Source: Clostridia bacterium (GTDB lineage: Bacteria > Bacillota > Clostridia > TANB77 > CAG-508). Taken from it: a stretch of DNA of 64,000 bases. The DNA is taken from the NCBI GenBank assembly GCA_017456555.1, contig JAFTJF010000001.1, forward strand, positions 108,886 through 172,885, read 5' to 3'. Under the pieces are notes generated by a model. That model saw nothing but the letters and a program-made list of their open reading frames with translations. It ran no database searches and had not been told where the DNA came from. The translations under genes and the position numbers were made by a program. Position 1 is the stretch's first letter, and each line of letters opens with the position of its first letter. Of the stretch, positions 26,376-35,831 are shown one piece after another.

Positions 26376-28373
26376 TTATTCTTGTTCTTCTTTAAAATCA
26401 GAAACATTTTCTATCTCGTTTTCGTCATCTACTAATTCAAACGCAATTTTTTTCATGACTTTACTAGCAGTTAAAACTCTAATTTTTACTTGATCACCTA
26501 TTTTAAAACTACGATTTGTTCTTTCCCCAGTTAAAGTTTTTCTATTCTCATCAAAAATAAAATATTCATTTCCCATATTCTCAAATCTAATTAAACCTTC
26601 AACTGTAGATTCAAGCTCTACAAACATTCCAAATGCAGTAATTGAAGATACAATTCCCATATATTCTTGTCCAATTTTATCTTCCATAAATTCAGCTTTT
26701 TTAATATCTTCAGCATCACGTTCTGCTTTTGTTGCTATTTTTTCTGTTTCTGTAGAACTTTCAGCATATTTTATTGCTTTATTTTCTAGTTCTGATAATC
26801 TATTCTCATCTATATTGTATCCTTTTTGTATATATTCTGAAATAACTCTATGAATAAATAGATCTGGATATCTTCTAATAGGTGACGTAAAATGACAATA
26901 ATATTTGCTTGCAATTCCAAAGTGTCCTTTATTTTCAGCTTCATATCTAGCTACTTTTAAAGTTCTTAATATTAAAGTTGAAATTACTTTTTCATATTCT
27001 GTTCCTTTTAATTTTCCTAAAACATCAGAAAAAGCTCTTGGTTTTATATTGTCTTTAGTACATTTTATTTTTTCACCAATATTAAATAAAAATTTATTTG
27101 TTTCTTGAATTTTATCATATTCTGGTTCTTCGTGCACTCTATAGATAAATGGCGCTTCAAGCCAATAAAATTTTTCAGCAACAGTTTCATTTGCAGTAAG
27201 CATAAATTGCTCTATTATTTCATTTGCAAAAGTTGTTTCATATTTTTTTACTTCTATTGCTTTTCCGTTTTCATCTAAAATAATTTTACTTTCTGGAATA
27301 TCTAAATTTAAATATCCTGCAATTAATCTTCTATTTTTTAATATTAAAGCAAGTTCTTCCATTAATTTAAAATTATCTATATATTTTGAATATTTCTTTG
27401 TTACTTCTTCATCTAAATTATTTAAGATTTTATTTACATCAGTGTAACTCATTCTCTCAGTAACTCTTATTACAGATTTATAAACATCTCCTGAAATAAC
27501 ATTACCTTTAGAATCGATTTCCATGCTGCATGAAAGAGCAAATCTATCTTGTCCTGCATTTAAACTACAAATGCCATTTGAAAGTTCAACAGGAAGCATT
27601 GGAATTACTCTATCAAACATATATACACTTGTCCCTCTTTTTATTGCTTCTTTATCTAGTTTGCTTCCTTCTTTTACATAGTAACTAACATCTGCTATAT
27701 GAACATCTAAGCAATAATTTCCATCTTCATTTTTATATACATTTACAGCATCATCTAAATCTTTTGCATCTTCACCATCAATTGTAAAAATTGTATCTTG
27801 TCTTAAATCTTTTCTATTTTTAATATCTTTTTCATCTATAACTTGAGAAATACTTTCAGCTTCTTCTTTTACAAATGCAGGAAATTCGTTTGGTAAATCG
27901 AATTCTTTTATAACAGAAAGCATGTCTATTCCGGCTTGATTAATATTTCCTAAAACCTCTTCAATTTCGCCTTCTGCATTTTTTCCTTTTTCAGGATATT
28001 TTGTTATTTTAGCAATTACTTTATCATTATTTTTGGCATTCTTACATTTACTTTTAGGTATATAAATATCAGTCCCAAATCTTTTATCATCTGGAACTAC
28101 AAATCCAAAATTTTTGTTAGCTTGAAAAATACCAACTACTGTCTCTTTTTCTCTTCTTATAATTTTAATTATTTTAGCTTCAGCTCTTTTTGTTCCTTCT
28201 TTTGATTTAATTATTGAAATACGAACTGTATCTCCATTTAAAGCTCCATTAACATTTTTTGCTGGTATAAAAAGATCTTCTTCTTGATTTTCAATTTCAA
28301 CAAAACCAAAGCCTTTTTCATTGGCTCTAAATATACCTTCAATTTTTGGTTTCTTTTTTAATTTCTTTCCCAT
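26376..28373 (-). CDS. rnr: Ribonuclease R (RNB family 3'-5' exoribonuclease)
   Basis: The 665-residue protein has two N-terminal cold-shock/OB domains (GIFRANEKGFGFVEI and GIFQANKNFGFVVPDDK), then the RNB catalytic domain with TIDGEDAKDLDDAVNV (metal-binding acidic residues). An HFTSPIRRYPDLFIHR segment follows, then a C-terminal S1 domain (about residues 575-655: GQEYMGIVSSITAFGMFVELESTVEGLI). The length and layout are those of RNase R/VacB. It degrades structured RNA from the 3' end. The secG gene lies just upstream. Confidence 0.95.
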   Translation of the reverse strand: MGKKLKKKPKIEGIFRANEKGFGFVEIENQEEDLFIPAKNVNGALNGDTVRISIIKSKEGTKRAEAKIIKIIRREKETVVGIFQANKNFGFVVPDDKRFGTDIYIPKSKCKNAKNNDKVIAKITKYPEKGKNAEGEIEEVLGNINQAGIDMLSVIKEFDLPNEFPAFVKEEAESISQVIDEKDIKNRKDLRQDTIFTIDGEDAKDLDDAVNVYKNEDGNYCLDVHIADVSYYVKEGSKLDKEAIKRGTSVYMFDRVIPMLPVELSNGICSLNAGQDRFALSCSMEIDSKGNVISGDVYKSVIRVTERMSYTDVNKILNNLDEEVTKKYSKYIDNFKLMEELALILKNRRLIAGYLNLDIPESKIILDENGKAIEVKKYETTFANEIIEQFMLTANETVAEKFYWLEAPFIYRVHEEPEYDKIQETNKFLFNIGEKIKCTKDNIKPRAFSDVLGKLKGTEYEKVISTLILRTLKVARYEAENKGHFGIASKYYCHFTSPIRRYPDLFIHRVISEYIQKGYNIDENRLSELENKAIKYAESSTETEKIATKAERDAEDIKKAEFMEDKIGQEYMGIVSSITAFGMFVELESTVEGLIRFENMGNEYFIFDENRKTLTGERTNRSFKIGDQVKIRVLTASKVMKKIAFELVDDENEIENVSDFKEEQE

Positions 28374-28425
28374 TTTTCTCCTCTAAATATTTCCTATTTA
28401 ATTTTATTCCCTTTAACATAAAAAA

Positions 28426-28449
28426 GGACAGTACTATATCATACTGCCC
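28426..28449 (-). terminator. Hairpin terminator after secG
   Basis: GGGGCAGTA / TACTGTCC stem on the minus strand followed by a TTTTTTATG tract, 20 bases past the stop codon. Confidence 0.65.
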
Positions 28450-28468
28450 CATAATCTTATTTTAAATA

Positions 28469-28717
28469 CTAAACAACATAAACAATTCCTAAAGCAATTG
28501 TTAAAAGCGCGAAAACTACCATTAATATTATTGTTGCTCTTTTCATTTTTCCTTCTGTTGTTTTTCCTTTATTTTTTTCATAAAAATTATTTGCAGAGGC
28601 ACCAACAATAGTTCCAGAAGCTCCACCGTCTTCTTTACTTTGTTTTAAAACTAAAACTATTAACGCTACACATACTACCGCGTAAATTGCCATCATGATA
28701 TATTTTACTATTTCCAT
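28469..28717 (-). CDS. secG: Preprotein translocase subunit SecG
   Basis: The start at ATG 28717 (GGAGGT upstream) gives an 82-residue protein of the usual SecG size. There are two membrane helices: about residues 3-24 (IVKYIMMAIYAVVCVALIVLVLKQ) and about 58-82 (ATIILMVVFALLTIALGIVYVV). A Gly/Ser-rich loop between them contains SKEDGGASGTIVGAS, close to the SecG signature (SGG-xxx-G). It is part of the SecYEG channel at the cytoplasmic membrane. SecG next to RNase R is a common gene order in Bacillota. Confidence 0.93.
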   Translation of the reverse strand: MEIVKYIMMAIYAVVCVALIVLVLKQSKEDGGASGTIVGASANNFYEKNKGKTTEGKMKRATIILMVVFALLTIALGIVYVV

Positions 28718-28811
28718 ATTTGTAATAACCTCCAATTTTCTTCCGTTTATTAACTATTTAAGTTTACCATAAGAAAATATAAAAATCAACTAATTTTTGG
28801 AAAAACTTTTA

Positions 28812-31604
28812 TTACATTATCATTTCATAATTTGTCTTATATTTTTGAACAGTATCACTTAAATTTTCTTTTTCGTTTTCAGAATATCTTGATTCAATTT
28901 CTTCTTTAAAATATTTTACAACTTCATCCATCCAAGTTTTATCTTCACTTTGAGTTCTATGTGCTATTCTATCTTCCCTTGGAACAATTTCTCTTAAAAC
29001 TGCACTTTCCATTATTGCATTTCCATTTATTCCAATTGTTACTAACTCACTTTCATTTCTTCTAAAGTCCTCTTCAGACAACACATAAGTTGCAACACCA
29101 TATGCAGGCTTATCACCATCATAATATTTTTCAATAATTCTTACACCTAATTTACTTGAAGCAAATTCAACAAATCCATTTGCATATCTTGTTGCTCTTA
29201 CATCTTTATCTAAAGCATTATAAAATTTCCATTTAACGAAATCCGGATAAACATATTTATTAGAATCTTTTCCACCTTCACCATTTCTTAGTTTTTTAGG
29301 ACCTTTTCTTTTTGCTTTCTTTTCTGAATTATCAAAATTTAACATGCTTAAATAGAATTCTCTTGACTCTCTATCTTCTTTAGAATCCTCTCCAAACATA
29401 TTCATTATTATTATAAATTTTCTTTCATCTGAAAATTCTTGATCATCAAAAATTTTATCAAGCATATCTTCTAAATCTTTTTTAGACATACTATTTCTTA
29501 CTTTTTTAGTATCTTCAATTGATAACTTATCAAGCATTGGAATTATATAATTATTATCCATGTGAACAATATTTTCTAATCCGATTAGTCCGTCTTCATA
29601 TAATACTTTTAAAGATTCTTTTAAAACACCTTCATCTGAAACATCCATTTCAATATAATATTCTTCTAACAGTTCATCTCCAAAATTTAATTTTTCTTCT
29701 TCTGGAATTTGATTATATTTATTAAATACTTCTCTATATCTTTCTTTTTCTCTTCTATAGAAATTTACTTCTTCTCTTAATTTTTCAATTCCTTGACTGT
29801 CTTCTGGATTTGATTCTTGATATTTTATAAATTCAACATATTTTTCTGCATATGATTTATATCTTGTAAGTAATGAGTTTTTATCAAATATATTTTTAAA
29901 TTCTTTATGAATACTCTCTATTTGTTCTTCCGGCAAGCCATCTTCTAATCCGTCTAACATATCTTTAGTTATAATAGCTTGTCTAAAATAATTCCCAACA
30001 TCTTTTTCTTTTAAATATCCATTTAAGTATAAATTTTTGAAAAGTAACTCTTTATTTTTATATACATTTTCTCTTTGTTCTTCATCATCTGAATAAGCTT
30101 CTTCTATAGCTTTGTCATATTCTCCAGTTAATACCTCAACAAAGAAATCTTGAATTTCATCTTTTTTTATTTTTCCTATGTCAAAAAATCTTTTAAAATT
30201 TTCAAAATTAATTAATGAAAGTGCAAACAAATCATTTCTAGTAAATTCAACTCTTTTAACTAATTCATCACTCCATGTGCTAATTTCATTTGGATTTTCA
30301 TAAGCATTGTATAATAAGTTTAATTGAGTTGTGTAAGTTAAATAAATTCCATCACAGAATTTTTTCATTCCATCTTCTATTCTTCTAAAATTATGTGTTT
30401 CTGATTTGTTTCCAAATGTTATTGTTGCTGCACTTCTTTTGTTAACAATTCCTGCCTTTAAAACTCTTTTGCAAACCTCTTCAGTTCTTCTCATTCTTTC
30501 CATTGCATCATCTATTGTATTACCATCATATTTATACTTTTCAGTATCTACTGCTTCTCTTGCTTTTTCTGCCATTTCGTCTAAAGATTTTTGTCCATAT
30601 GTTGAAACTTTCTCTTTTTCCGGAGCCATAGCATCTAAAAGATCAAAAGATCTAGACATATAAAATAACATTAATTTTTCAACATCAACATATTGTGCAC
30701 TATCTAAAATACAACCTGCAATTAATTGTGGATTCATATCATTTTTTTCACTTTTCAATAAACTTTGTGCTTGTTCTCTTAATTCATCAACAGATAATTC
30801 TGCAATTTGATCTGCTGTATATCCTTTTGTTATAAGATAATTTTTAAAGCTACTTACATATTGCATTTCAGAAAATCTTTTATTTTGTAAAATTACTTGT
30901 AAATCAACTAAAGTTATTCTTTCTGAAATTTCTTTTATTACAGAAATGAATTCTTGATTAGGAACATCTTCTTTTCCTTGAATAACAGAAACAAGATTTA
31001 TTAAAGCATCAACTCCAACATTTGGCTTTTTTGTATATCTTCTTTCTTGACCTAAAGTTAAGAATTGATAAGTTCTATATTTATTATTTTCATCATTATA
31101 GAACTCTCTAAGCATTGGCTCACTTGCATTCATAGATTCACCAAATATTCTTAAATTCTTTCTGGCTTCGGGATTCATAGCTTTAAATTCATTTGGATTG
31201 GCTTCATTTATTACTTCATATTCTCTACATAGTTGAACCCAGAATAATCCCATATCAATTCCAGAAGTTTCTTGATCATTCAAAGCTTCTTTTATTTCTT
31301 CTGCTAAAGCACGAATTTCAATTTCTAACTTTGATTTATCCATTTCTGTACGAACTGTATGTGTAAAACTTACCATTGGACTATTATTAACTTTTCCATT
31401 ATTTCTATATGCCATAACAAGCTTTTCATACTCTTCTACTAATTTGTGAAATCTTCTTCTTTTTTTAGGGTCTGGAACTATATATTCTAAATCTCTAATA
31501 TTTTTAGATTGTACAACACCTGTCCAAACAAATTTTGTATCATTTCCTGTAAGCACTGGTGATGCTACTACTTGTTTCATATCAATTCTTTTTTCGTTTG
31601 CCAT
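28812..31604 (-). CDS. Large uncharacterised helical protein
   Basis: The 930-residue product (starting at ATG 31604, with AAAGGATG upstream; an ATG at 31616 is possible) is almost entirely charged and helical and has no signal peptide, membrane segment or recognisable motif. It has several Glu/Lys-rich coiled-coil-like stretches (about residues 490-640), a KKAKRKGPKKLRNG basic patch near 785 and a beta-rich end (about 820-880). It starts 36 bases after the preceding ALDH-like gene and the two probably form one transcript. I do not recognise it. Confidence 0.7.
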   Translation of the reverse strand: MANEKRIDMKQVVASPVLTGNDTKFVWTGVVQSKNIRDLEYIVPDPKKRRRFHKLVEEYEKLVMAYRNNGKVNNSPMVSFTHTVRTEMDKSKLEIEIRALAEEIKEALNDQETSGIDMGLFWVQLCREYEVINEANPNEFKAMNPEARKNLRIFGESMNASEPMLREFYNDENNKYRTYQFLTLGQERRYTKKPNVGVDALINLVSVIQGKEDVPNQEFISVIKEISERITLVDLQVILQNKRFSEMQYVSSFKNYLITKGYTADQIAELSVDELREQAQSLLKSEKNDMNPQLIAGCILDSAQYVDVEKLMLFYMSRSFDLLDAMAPEKEKVSTYGQKSLDEMAEKAREAVDTEKYKYDGNTIDDAMERMRRTEEVCKRVLKAGIVNKRSAATITFGNKSETHNFRRIEDGMKKFCDGIYLTYTTQLNLLYNAYENPNEISTWSDELVKRVEFTRNDLFALSLINFENFKRFFDIGKIKKDEIQDFFVEVLTGEYDKAIEEAYSDDEEQRENVYKNKELLFKNLYLNGYLKEKDVGNYFRQAIITKDMLDGLEDGLPEEQIESIHKEFKNIFDKNSLLTRYKSYAEKYVEFIKYQESNPEDSQGIEKLREEVNFYRREKERYREVFNKYNQIPEEEKLNFGDELLEEYYIEMDVSDEGVLKESLKVLYEDGLIGLENIVHMDNNYIIPMLDKLSIEDTKKVRNSMSKKDLEDMLDKIFDDQEFSDERKFIIIMNMFGEDSKEDRESREFYLSMLNFDNSEKKAKRKGPKKLRNGEGGKDSNKYVYPDFVKWKFYNALDKDVRATRYANGFVEFASSKLGVRIIEKYYDGDKPAYGVATYVLSEEDFRRNESELVTIGINGNAIMESAVLREIVPREDRIAHRTQSEDKTWMDEVVKYFKEEIESRYSENEKENLSDTVQKYKTNYEMIM

Positions 31605-31651
31605 ATTATTCAACATCCTTTTTATAATTTCAATTTTTTATTTAGTATTAT

Positions 31652-32452
31652 TTATTCTAGCTCTAGTTTAAACTTTATTTCTTTAAATGGATTTTTATTC
31701 ACAATAACATATTCTGCATCCATTTTTTCTTTAAATTCTTTTATTTTGTTTTTATCATTTGTGAATAATATTGTACAAAATTTATATCCTTGCTTATTGA
31801 TTATTCTTACTGCATCATCAAAATCTAAATCATCAAAAAATTCATTTTCAAATTGATTTTGGGTTAAATATTCGTAAACCATTTCTTGTAGTTCTTCAAA
31901 ATCTTCTGAATCAGAATAAATTTCAAATATTCCATAAGGATTTAATGTTACTTTAATTTGATTTTTTAACCTATTATATAAATTGCTATTTCCAATTATT
32001 ATTGTCTTATTAACATTTTTGGAAATCTCTATAATTTCTGCATCATTTATCAAATTTTTTAATTCAATTTTATTTTTTAATCTTAAATCTTGAATTATTT
32101 TATTTATTATTTCAATTAAAATTGTATTTTGAGCCAAGCAAAAATCTTCTATTCCTATAATAAAATTCGCATTATTTCTAATTGCTTCAATCCCCAATTT
32201 AAATACAATTTCCGGATTTCCAGGCAATAGAATTAAAAATTTTTGGTTTTCTTTTTCTAAATATTTTAAACTTCTATATTCTTGTATTATGTTTTTTAAA
32301 TCTTCTACTGAAATATTTTTTTGATAATATTTAGAATCAATATTTTGCGATTTCTTCAGAAGATTAAAAAAATCTTTACTAGAAATTTCTTTTTCTAATT
32401 CATTTAAAAATCTATCAAAAAAATTATTTACCATAATAAAATTTTTCTCCAT
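31652..32452 (-). CDS. Degenerate aldehyde-dehydrogenase-fold protein
   Basis: The 266-residue protein has stretches resembling the ALDH fold. KFLILLPGNPEIVFKLGIEAIRNNANFII (about residues 67-95) corresponds to the Rossmann segment with its PGN-xxxK pattern. The end DAVRIINKQGYKFCTILFTNDKNKIKEF...YVIVNK corresponds to the ALDH C-terminal segment. It is half the length of a true ALDH and has no catalytic Cys motif. So it is probably an inactive or repurposed homologue. The assignment is inference from fold-like motifs. It is preceded by the feoB terminator. Confidence 0.4.
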   Translation of the reverse strand: MEKNFIMVNNFFDRFLNELEKEISSKDFFNLLKKSQNIDSKYYQKNISVEDLKNIIQEYRSLKYLEKENQKFLILLPGNPEIVFKLGIEAIRNNANFIIGIEDFCLAQNTILIEIINKIIQDLRLKNKIELKNLINDAEIIEISKNVNKTIIIGNSNLYNRLKNQIKVTLNPYGIFEIYSDSEDFEELQEMVYEYLTQNQFENEFFDDLDFDDAVRIINKQGYKFCTILFTNDKNKIKEFKEKMDAEYVIVNKNPFKEIKFKLELE

Positions 32453-32563
32453 CTATTTTTTAAAATTAAATCTTTAATTTTCTTGAATTTTACGCGGTTT
32501 TAATTATATCACACTTTTTCTCACTTTTCAACATTTATGTAAACTTTTATTAAGTAATAAAAA

Positions 32564-32592
32564 AAGAACCAATTAAATTGATTCTTTTTTTA
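32564..32592 (-). terminator. Hairpin terminator after feoB
   Basis: AAGAA-CAATT / AATTG-TTCTT stem with a T run on the minus strand, 32 bases past the FeoB stop codon. Confidence 0.7.
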
Positions 32593-32623
32593 TAAGGTTT
32601 ATATTTTAATTTTTAGTAAGGGC

Positions 32624-34729
32624 TTATTTATTGCAAGAATCACAATATGGACAACTTGCACATTCAGATTCTTTTTTAGTAAATTTACGAATTATTATAG
32701 TAAGTACAACTATTAAAATAATTCCGCCAACTAATAAGTTTGCTACATTTATTACACCTGATTCAATTCTATTTCCAATTTGATATACAAGTACAGCTAA
32801 TATCCATGCACATATTGTTTGGAAAGCAACTGCTTTAAGCATTTTTTTAGTTCCACCAAGTTCTCTTTTCATTGCACCAATTGCACCAAAACATGGAGCA
32901 CTAAATAAGTTAAATACCATAAATGCATACGCTGAAGCTGCTGTAAATGTTCCAAAAGCAGTGCCTTTAGCAAATATTTCTGCACCTTCTTCAACATCTT
33001 CTGCTAATCCTGCAATTACAGCCATTGAAGATACAACTTGTTCTTTAGCAACTAATCCTTGAATTGCAGACACTGCTGCACCCCAATTGTTTTCGCCAAG
33101 CATTGGATAGAATATCCAAGATATTTTATTTCCAATTTGAGCAAGCATACTTTCTTCAATATCAACTCCATATTCCATTCCAAATGAGAATGAAAGTAAA
33201 AACCAAATCACAATTGAACAAAGTAGAATAACACTTCCTGCTCTTTTTATAAATGCAATAACTTTGTCAAATACATCTTTTAAAACATATTTTGGACTAG
33301 GTACTTTATAATCTGGTAATTCTGAAATATATGTACTTGAAGTTTTCTTAAATATAAATTTCTTCATTAACATAGCACTTAAAATTATAACAACTATTGC
33401 AAAGAAATATAATGATGCTGATACAAATCCAGAATTTTCACCAAAGAAATATCCTGCAAACAATGCAATTATTGGTAATTTTGCACTACATGGAATAAAT
33501 GGTGTTAAAATTGTTGTCATTTTTCTTTCATCTTCATTTTCTATAATTCTTGCTCCCATAATTCCAGGAACTGAACATCCAGAACCAACTATAAATGGAA
33601 TTAAACTCTTTCCGCTTAGTCCAATTCTTCTAAATAATTTATCTAAAAGTAAAGCTATTCTTGACATATATCCTGTTGTCTCTAAAAGAGAAATACATAA
33701 GAATAAAATTATAAGTTGAGGCACAAATCCAAGAACAGCTCCAACGCCAGCTATAATTCCATCTACAACTAAGCTTATTAATATTTCTGAAGTTCCTATT
33801 GATTCTAACGCTCCTAGAGTCCATTCAGAAACAGAATCTGTAAGACTTCCAATCATATCTACTGTACTACTTCCTATAACACCTACAGATAAGTAATAAA
33901 CCAAAAACATTATTACCGCAAAAATTGGAAATGAAATCCATTTATTCAAAAATATTTTATCTAATTTATCTGTTACAGTTTCTTTTGTTTCTTTCTTAAC
34001 AACAGAAGCTTTTTTTACACCTTCAATAAAATTATATCTTTCTGTAGCTATGACTTCTTCTAAATCTGTATCATATTTTTCTTGTAATTTTATAGCAATC
34101 TCTTTAAATTTCTCATTTTGAAGATTTTCAAATCTGTTATCATTTTCTAATAATTTTATTGCAACAAATTTTTTATGATCTCCACTTAAATCATTTATAA
34201 TAACTTTTGCAGCATCTTCAATTTCTTTATCAAATACGCTACTTCTTTTTAAATCATCTTTTTTATCAATTTCTTGTACTAATTCATCAATTCCAGTTTC
34301 TTTTAAAGCAGATATTTTGAAAACTTTTACACCAAGCCTTTTTTCTAGTGTTTTTTCATCAATTGTTATACCTTTTTTCTCTAACAAATCTGCCATATTT
34401 AAAGCAACTATAACTTTTGTATCTAACTCCATCAGTTGTGTTGTTAAATATAAACTTCTTTCTATTGCTGTTGCGTCAACAATATTTATTATTACATCTG
34501 GTTTTTCTTCAAAAATATATTGTCTTGAAATTTCTTCTTCAGTACTATATGGACTTAAAGAATAAATTCCAGGAAGGTCTGTTATTTCATTTTCAGTACC
34601 TTTTATTTTTCCCGTTTTCTTTTCTATTGTAACCCCTGGCCAATTTCCTATTTTTGCATTCATTCCAGTTAAATAATTAAACAATGTTGTTTTTCCACTA
34701 TTTTGATTTCCTACTAAAGCAACTTTCAT
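32624..34729 (-). CDS. feoB: Ferrous iron transporter FeoB
   Basis: The 701-residue protein has the FeoB order. An N-terminal G domain has GNQNSGKT (Walker A, about residues 7-14), the switch DLPGIY and NMAD (G4). A guanine-dissociation-inhibitor-like helical part follows, then about eight membrane helices with the FeoB motif FIVGSGCSVPGIMGARI and a second conserved block TAASAYAFMVFNLFSAPCFGAIG. A C-terminal cysteine cluster ends the protein (CASCPYCDSCNK). It imports Fe2+ across the membrane. The start overlaps the stop of feoA by one base. Confidence 0.96.
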   Translation of the reverse strand: MKVALVGNQNSGKTTLFNYLTGMNAKIGNWPGVTIEKKTGKIKGTENEITDLPGIYSLSPYSTEEEISRQYIFEEKPDVIINIVDATAIERSLYLTTQLMELDTKVIVALNMADLLEKKGITIDEKTLEKRLGVKVFKISALKETGIDELVQEIDKKDDLKRSSVFDKEIEDAAKVIINDLSGDHKKFVAIKLLENDNRFENLQNEKFKEIAIKLQEKYDTDLEEVIATERYNFIEGVKKASVVKKETKETVTDKLDKIFLNKWISFPIFAVIMFLVYYLSVGVIGSSTVDMIGSLTDSVSEWTLGALESIGTSEILISLVVDGIIAGVGAVLGFVPQLIILFLCISLLETTGYMSRIALLLDKLFRRIGLSGKSLIPFIVGSGCSVPGIMGARIIENEDERKMTTILTPFIPCSAKLPIIALFAGYFFGENSGFVSASLYFFAIVVIILSAMLMKKFIFKKTSSTYISELPDYKVPSPKYVLKDVFDKVIAFIKRAGSVILLCSIVIWFLLSFSFGMEYGVDIEESMLAQIGNKISWIFYPMLGENNWGAAVSAIQGLVAKEQVVSSMAVIAGLAEDVEEGAEIFAKGTAFGTFTAASAYAFMVFNLFSAPCFGAIGAMKRELGGTKKMLKAVAFQTICAWILAVLVYQIGNRIESGVINVANLLVGGIILIVVLTIIIRKFTKKESECASCPYCDSCNK

Positions 34730-34959
34730 TATTTTATTACCTCCACTTCTATTTGAGCTAAATCTGCCTTTCTAATGCAAAGTTCATAATCTCTAAGTTC
34801 AATATCTATCGGATCACCCATTGGAGCTATTTTCTTAATTTTTACTTCTACTCCTCTTGTGATTCCCATATCTAATAAATGTCTTTTTATTTGTTTATCT
34901 CCAACATTTAGTTTAAGTACTTTAGCTTTTTGTCCAACTTCTAGTTCTCCTAAATTCAT
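34729..34959 (-). CDS. feoA: Ferrous iron transport protein FeoA
   Basis: The 76-residue protein has the SH3-like FeoA pattern: LGELEVGQKAKVLKLNVGDKQIKRHLLDMGITRGVEVKIKKIAPMGDPIDIELRDYELCIRKADLAQIEVE. It is cytoplasmic and helps FeoB. GGAGG lies 8 bases before the ATG. Its promoter is divergent from the TetR gene and flanked by two TGAAA-N4-TTTCA palindromes. Confidence 0.95.
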   Translation of the reverse strand: MNLGELEVGQKAKVLKLNVGDKQIKRHLLDMGITRGVEVKIKKIAPMGDPIDIELRDYELCIRKADLAQIEVEVIK

Positions 34960-34978
34960 TTTTTTACACCTCCAAATA

Positions 34979-34992
34979 TGAAATTTATTTCA
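34979..34992. promoter_or_regulatory. Putative operator 1, TGAAA-N4-TTTCA
   Basis: Perfect palindromic arms TGAAA and TTTCA separated by TTTA, located in the feoA leader between the -10 box and the ribosome-binding site. A second copy lies at 35043-35056. Confidence 0.6.
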
Positions 34993-35004
34993 CCTTTCGA
35001 AATC

Positions 35005-35033
35005 ATTATACAAAATACTTTTTTTAAAGTCAA
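35005..35033 (-). promoter_or_regulatory. Promoter of feoAB
   Basis: Minus-strand TTGACT (35028-35033), 17-base spacer, TATAAT (35005-35010); lies between the two TGAAA-N4-TTTCA sites. Confidence 0.75.
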
Positions 35034-35042
35034 TACAAAATA

Positions 35043-35056
35043 TGAAACTTTTTTCA
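35043..35056. promoter_or_regulatory. Putative operator 2, TGAAA-N4-TTTCA
   Basis: Perfect arms TGAAA and TTTCA with CTTT between them. It lies just upstream of the feoA -35 box and 10 bases before the -35 box of the TetR gene, so one bound protein could affect both promoters. Confidence 0.6.
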
Positions 35057-35066
35057 CATTTTCTGT

Positions 35067-35095
35067 TTGACATTTTTATAAAAATCTTTTATACT
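35067..35095 (+). promoter_or_regulatory. Promoter of the TetR regulator gene
   Basis: TTGACA (35067-35072), 17-base spacer, TATACT (35090-35095), 72 bases before the ATG. Confidence 0.7.
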
Positions 35096-35167
35096 TTAAA
35101 TGTGATTTAGAGATGATTATTTTCTCCGTCCCCAAAATCATTAGTTATAAAATCGAAAGGAATTTTT

Positions 35168-35770
35168 ATGGGAAATCAAGAAATTAGAGAACCAATTCAA
35201 AAACGTTCTATTGAAAAAAAACGAAATATTATAAAATATGGTTTTGAATTAATTTGTGAGAAAGGTTATCACAATACTAACACAGCAGAAATCGCAAAAG
35301 CAGCAGGAGTTTCAACAGGTATTGTATATCAATATTTTAATGATAAAAGAGATATCTTTCTTCAAGGAATTGAACAATATTCAAAAAGTTTATTATTCCC
35401 TATAACAGAAATTTCTATAAAAAACCCAAAAAACTTTGATTTAAAAACAGAATTGAATAATGTTATAAAAACTTCTGTAAAAAATCATAAAATTTCGGAA
35501 TCAGCACATGAAGAAATTTACTCACTTCAACATTCAGATCCAGAAGTTGCTCAAATATTTTTAAACCAAGAAATTGAAGCTACAAATAGATTAATTGAAA
35601 TTTTAGAAAAAAATAACATAACAACAACAAATATAAACGAAAAAGCTCATTTAATTGTTAGTATAATAGATAGTTTATGTCATGAAATTGTATATCATAA
35701 ACACTCTAATATGGATTATAAAGCAATGCAAGAAATTGTAATTGAAACAATATTAAATTTATTAAAATAA
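35168..35770 (+). CDS. TetR/AcrR family transcriptional regulator
   Basis: The 200-residue protein has the TetR N-terminal helix-turn-helix at about residues 18-62 (KRNIIKYGFELICEKGYHNTNTAEIAKAAGVSTGIVYQYFNDKRDIF). The C-terminal part is a helical ligand domain. GAAAGGA precedes the ATG. It is divergent from feoAB, and palindromes of the right size for a TetR dimer lie at both promoters, so control of feoAB and of itself is likely. The ligand is unknown. Its terminator at 35777-35810 ends the transcript. Confidence 0.88.
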   Translation: MGNQEIREPIQKRSIEKKRNIIKYGFELICEKGYHNTNTAEIAKAAGVSTGIVYQYFNDKRDIFLQGIEQYSKSLLFPITEISIKNPKNFDLKTELNNVIKTSVKNHKISESAHEEIYSLQHSDPEVAQIFLNQEIEATNRLIEILEKNNITTTNINEKAHLIVSIIDSLCHEIVYHKHSNMDYKAMQEIVIETILNLLK

Positions 35771-35776
35771 AAGATG

Positions 35777-35810
35777 AGAGCGCCAGCAGTTTGCTAGCGC
35801 TCTTTTTTTG
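35777..35810 (+). terminator. Strong terminator of the TetR gene
   Basis: AGAGCGCCAGC / GCTAGCGCTCT stem followed by seven T. Since the next gene is convergent, it may also serve the minus strand. Confidence 0.85.
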
Positions 35811-35831
35811 AGGCAAATAGTTTAATAAGGC

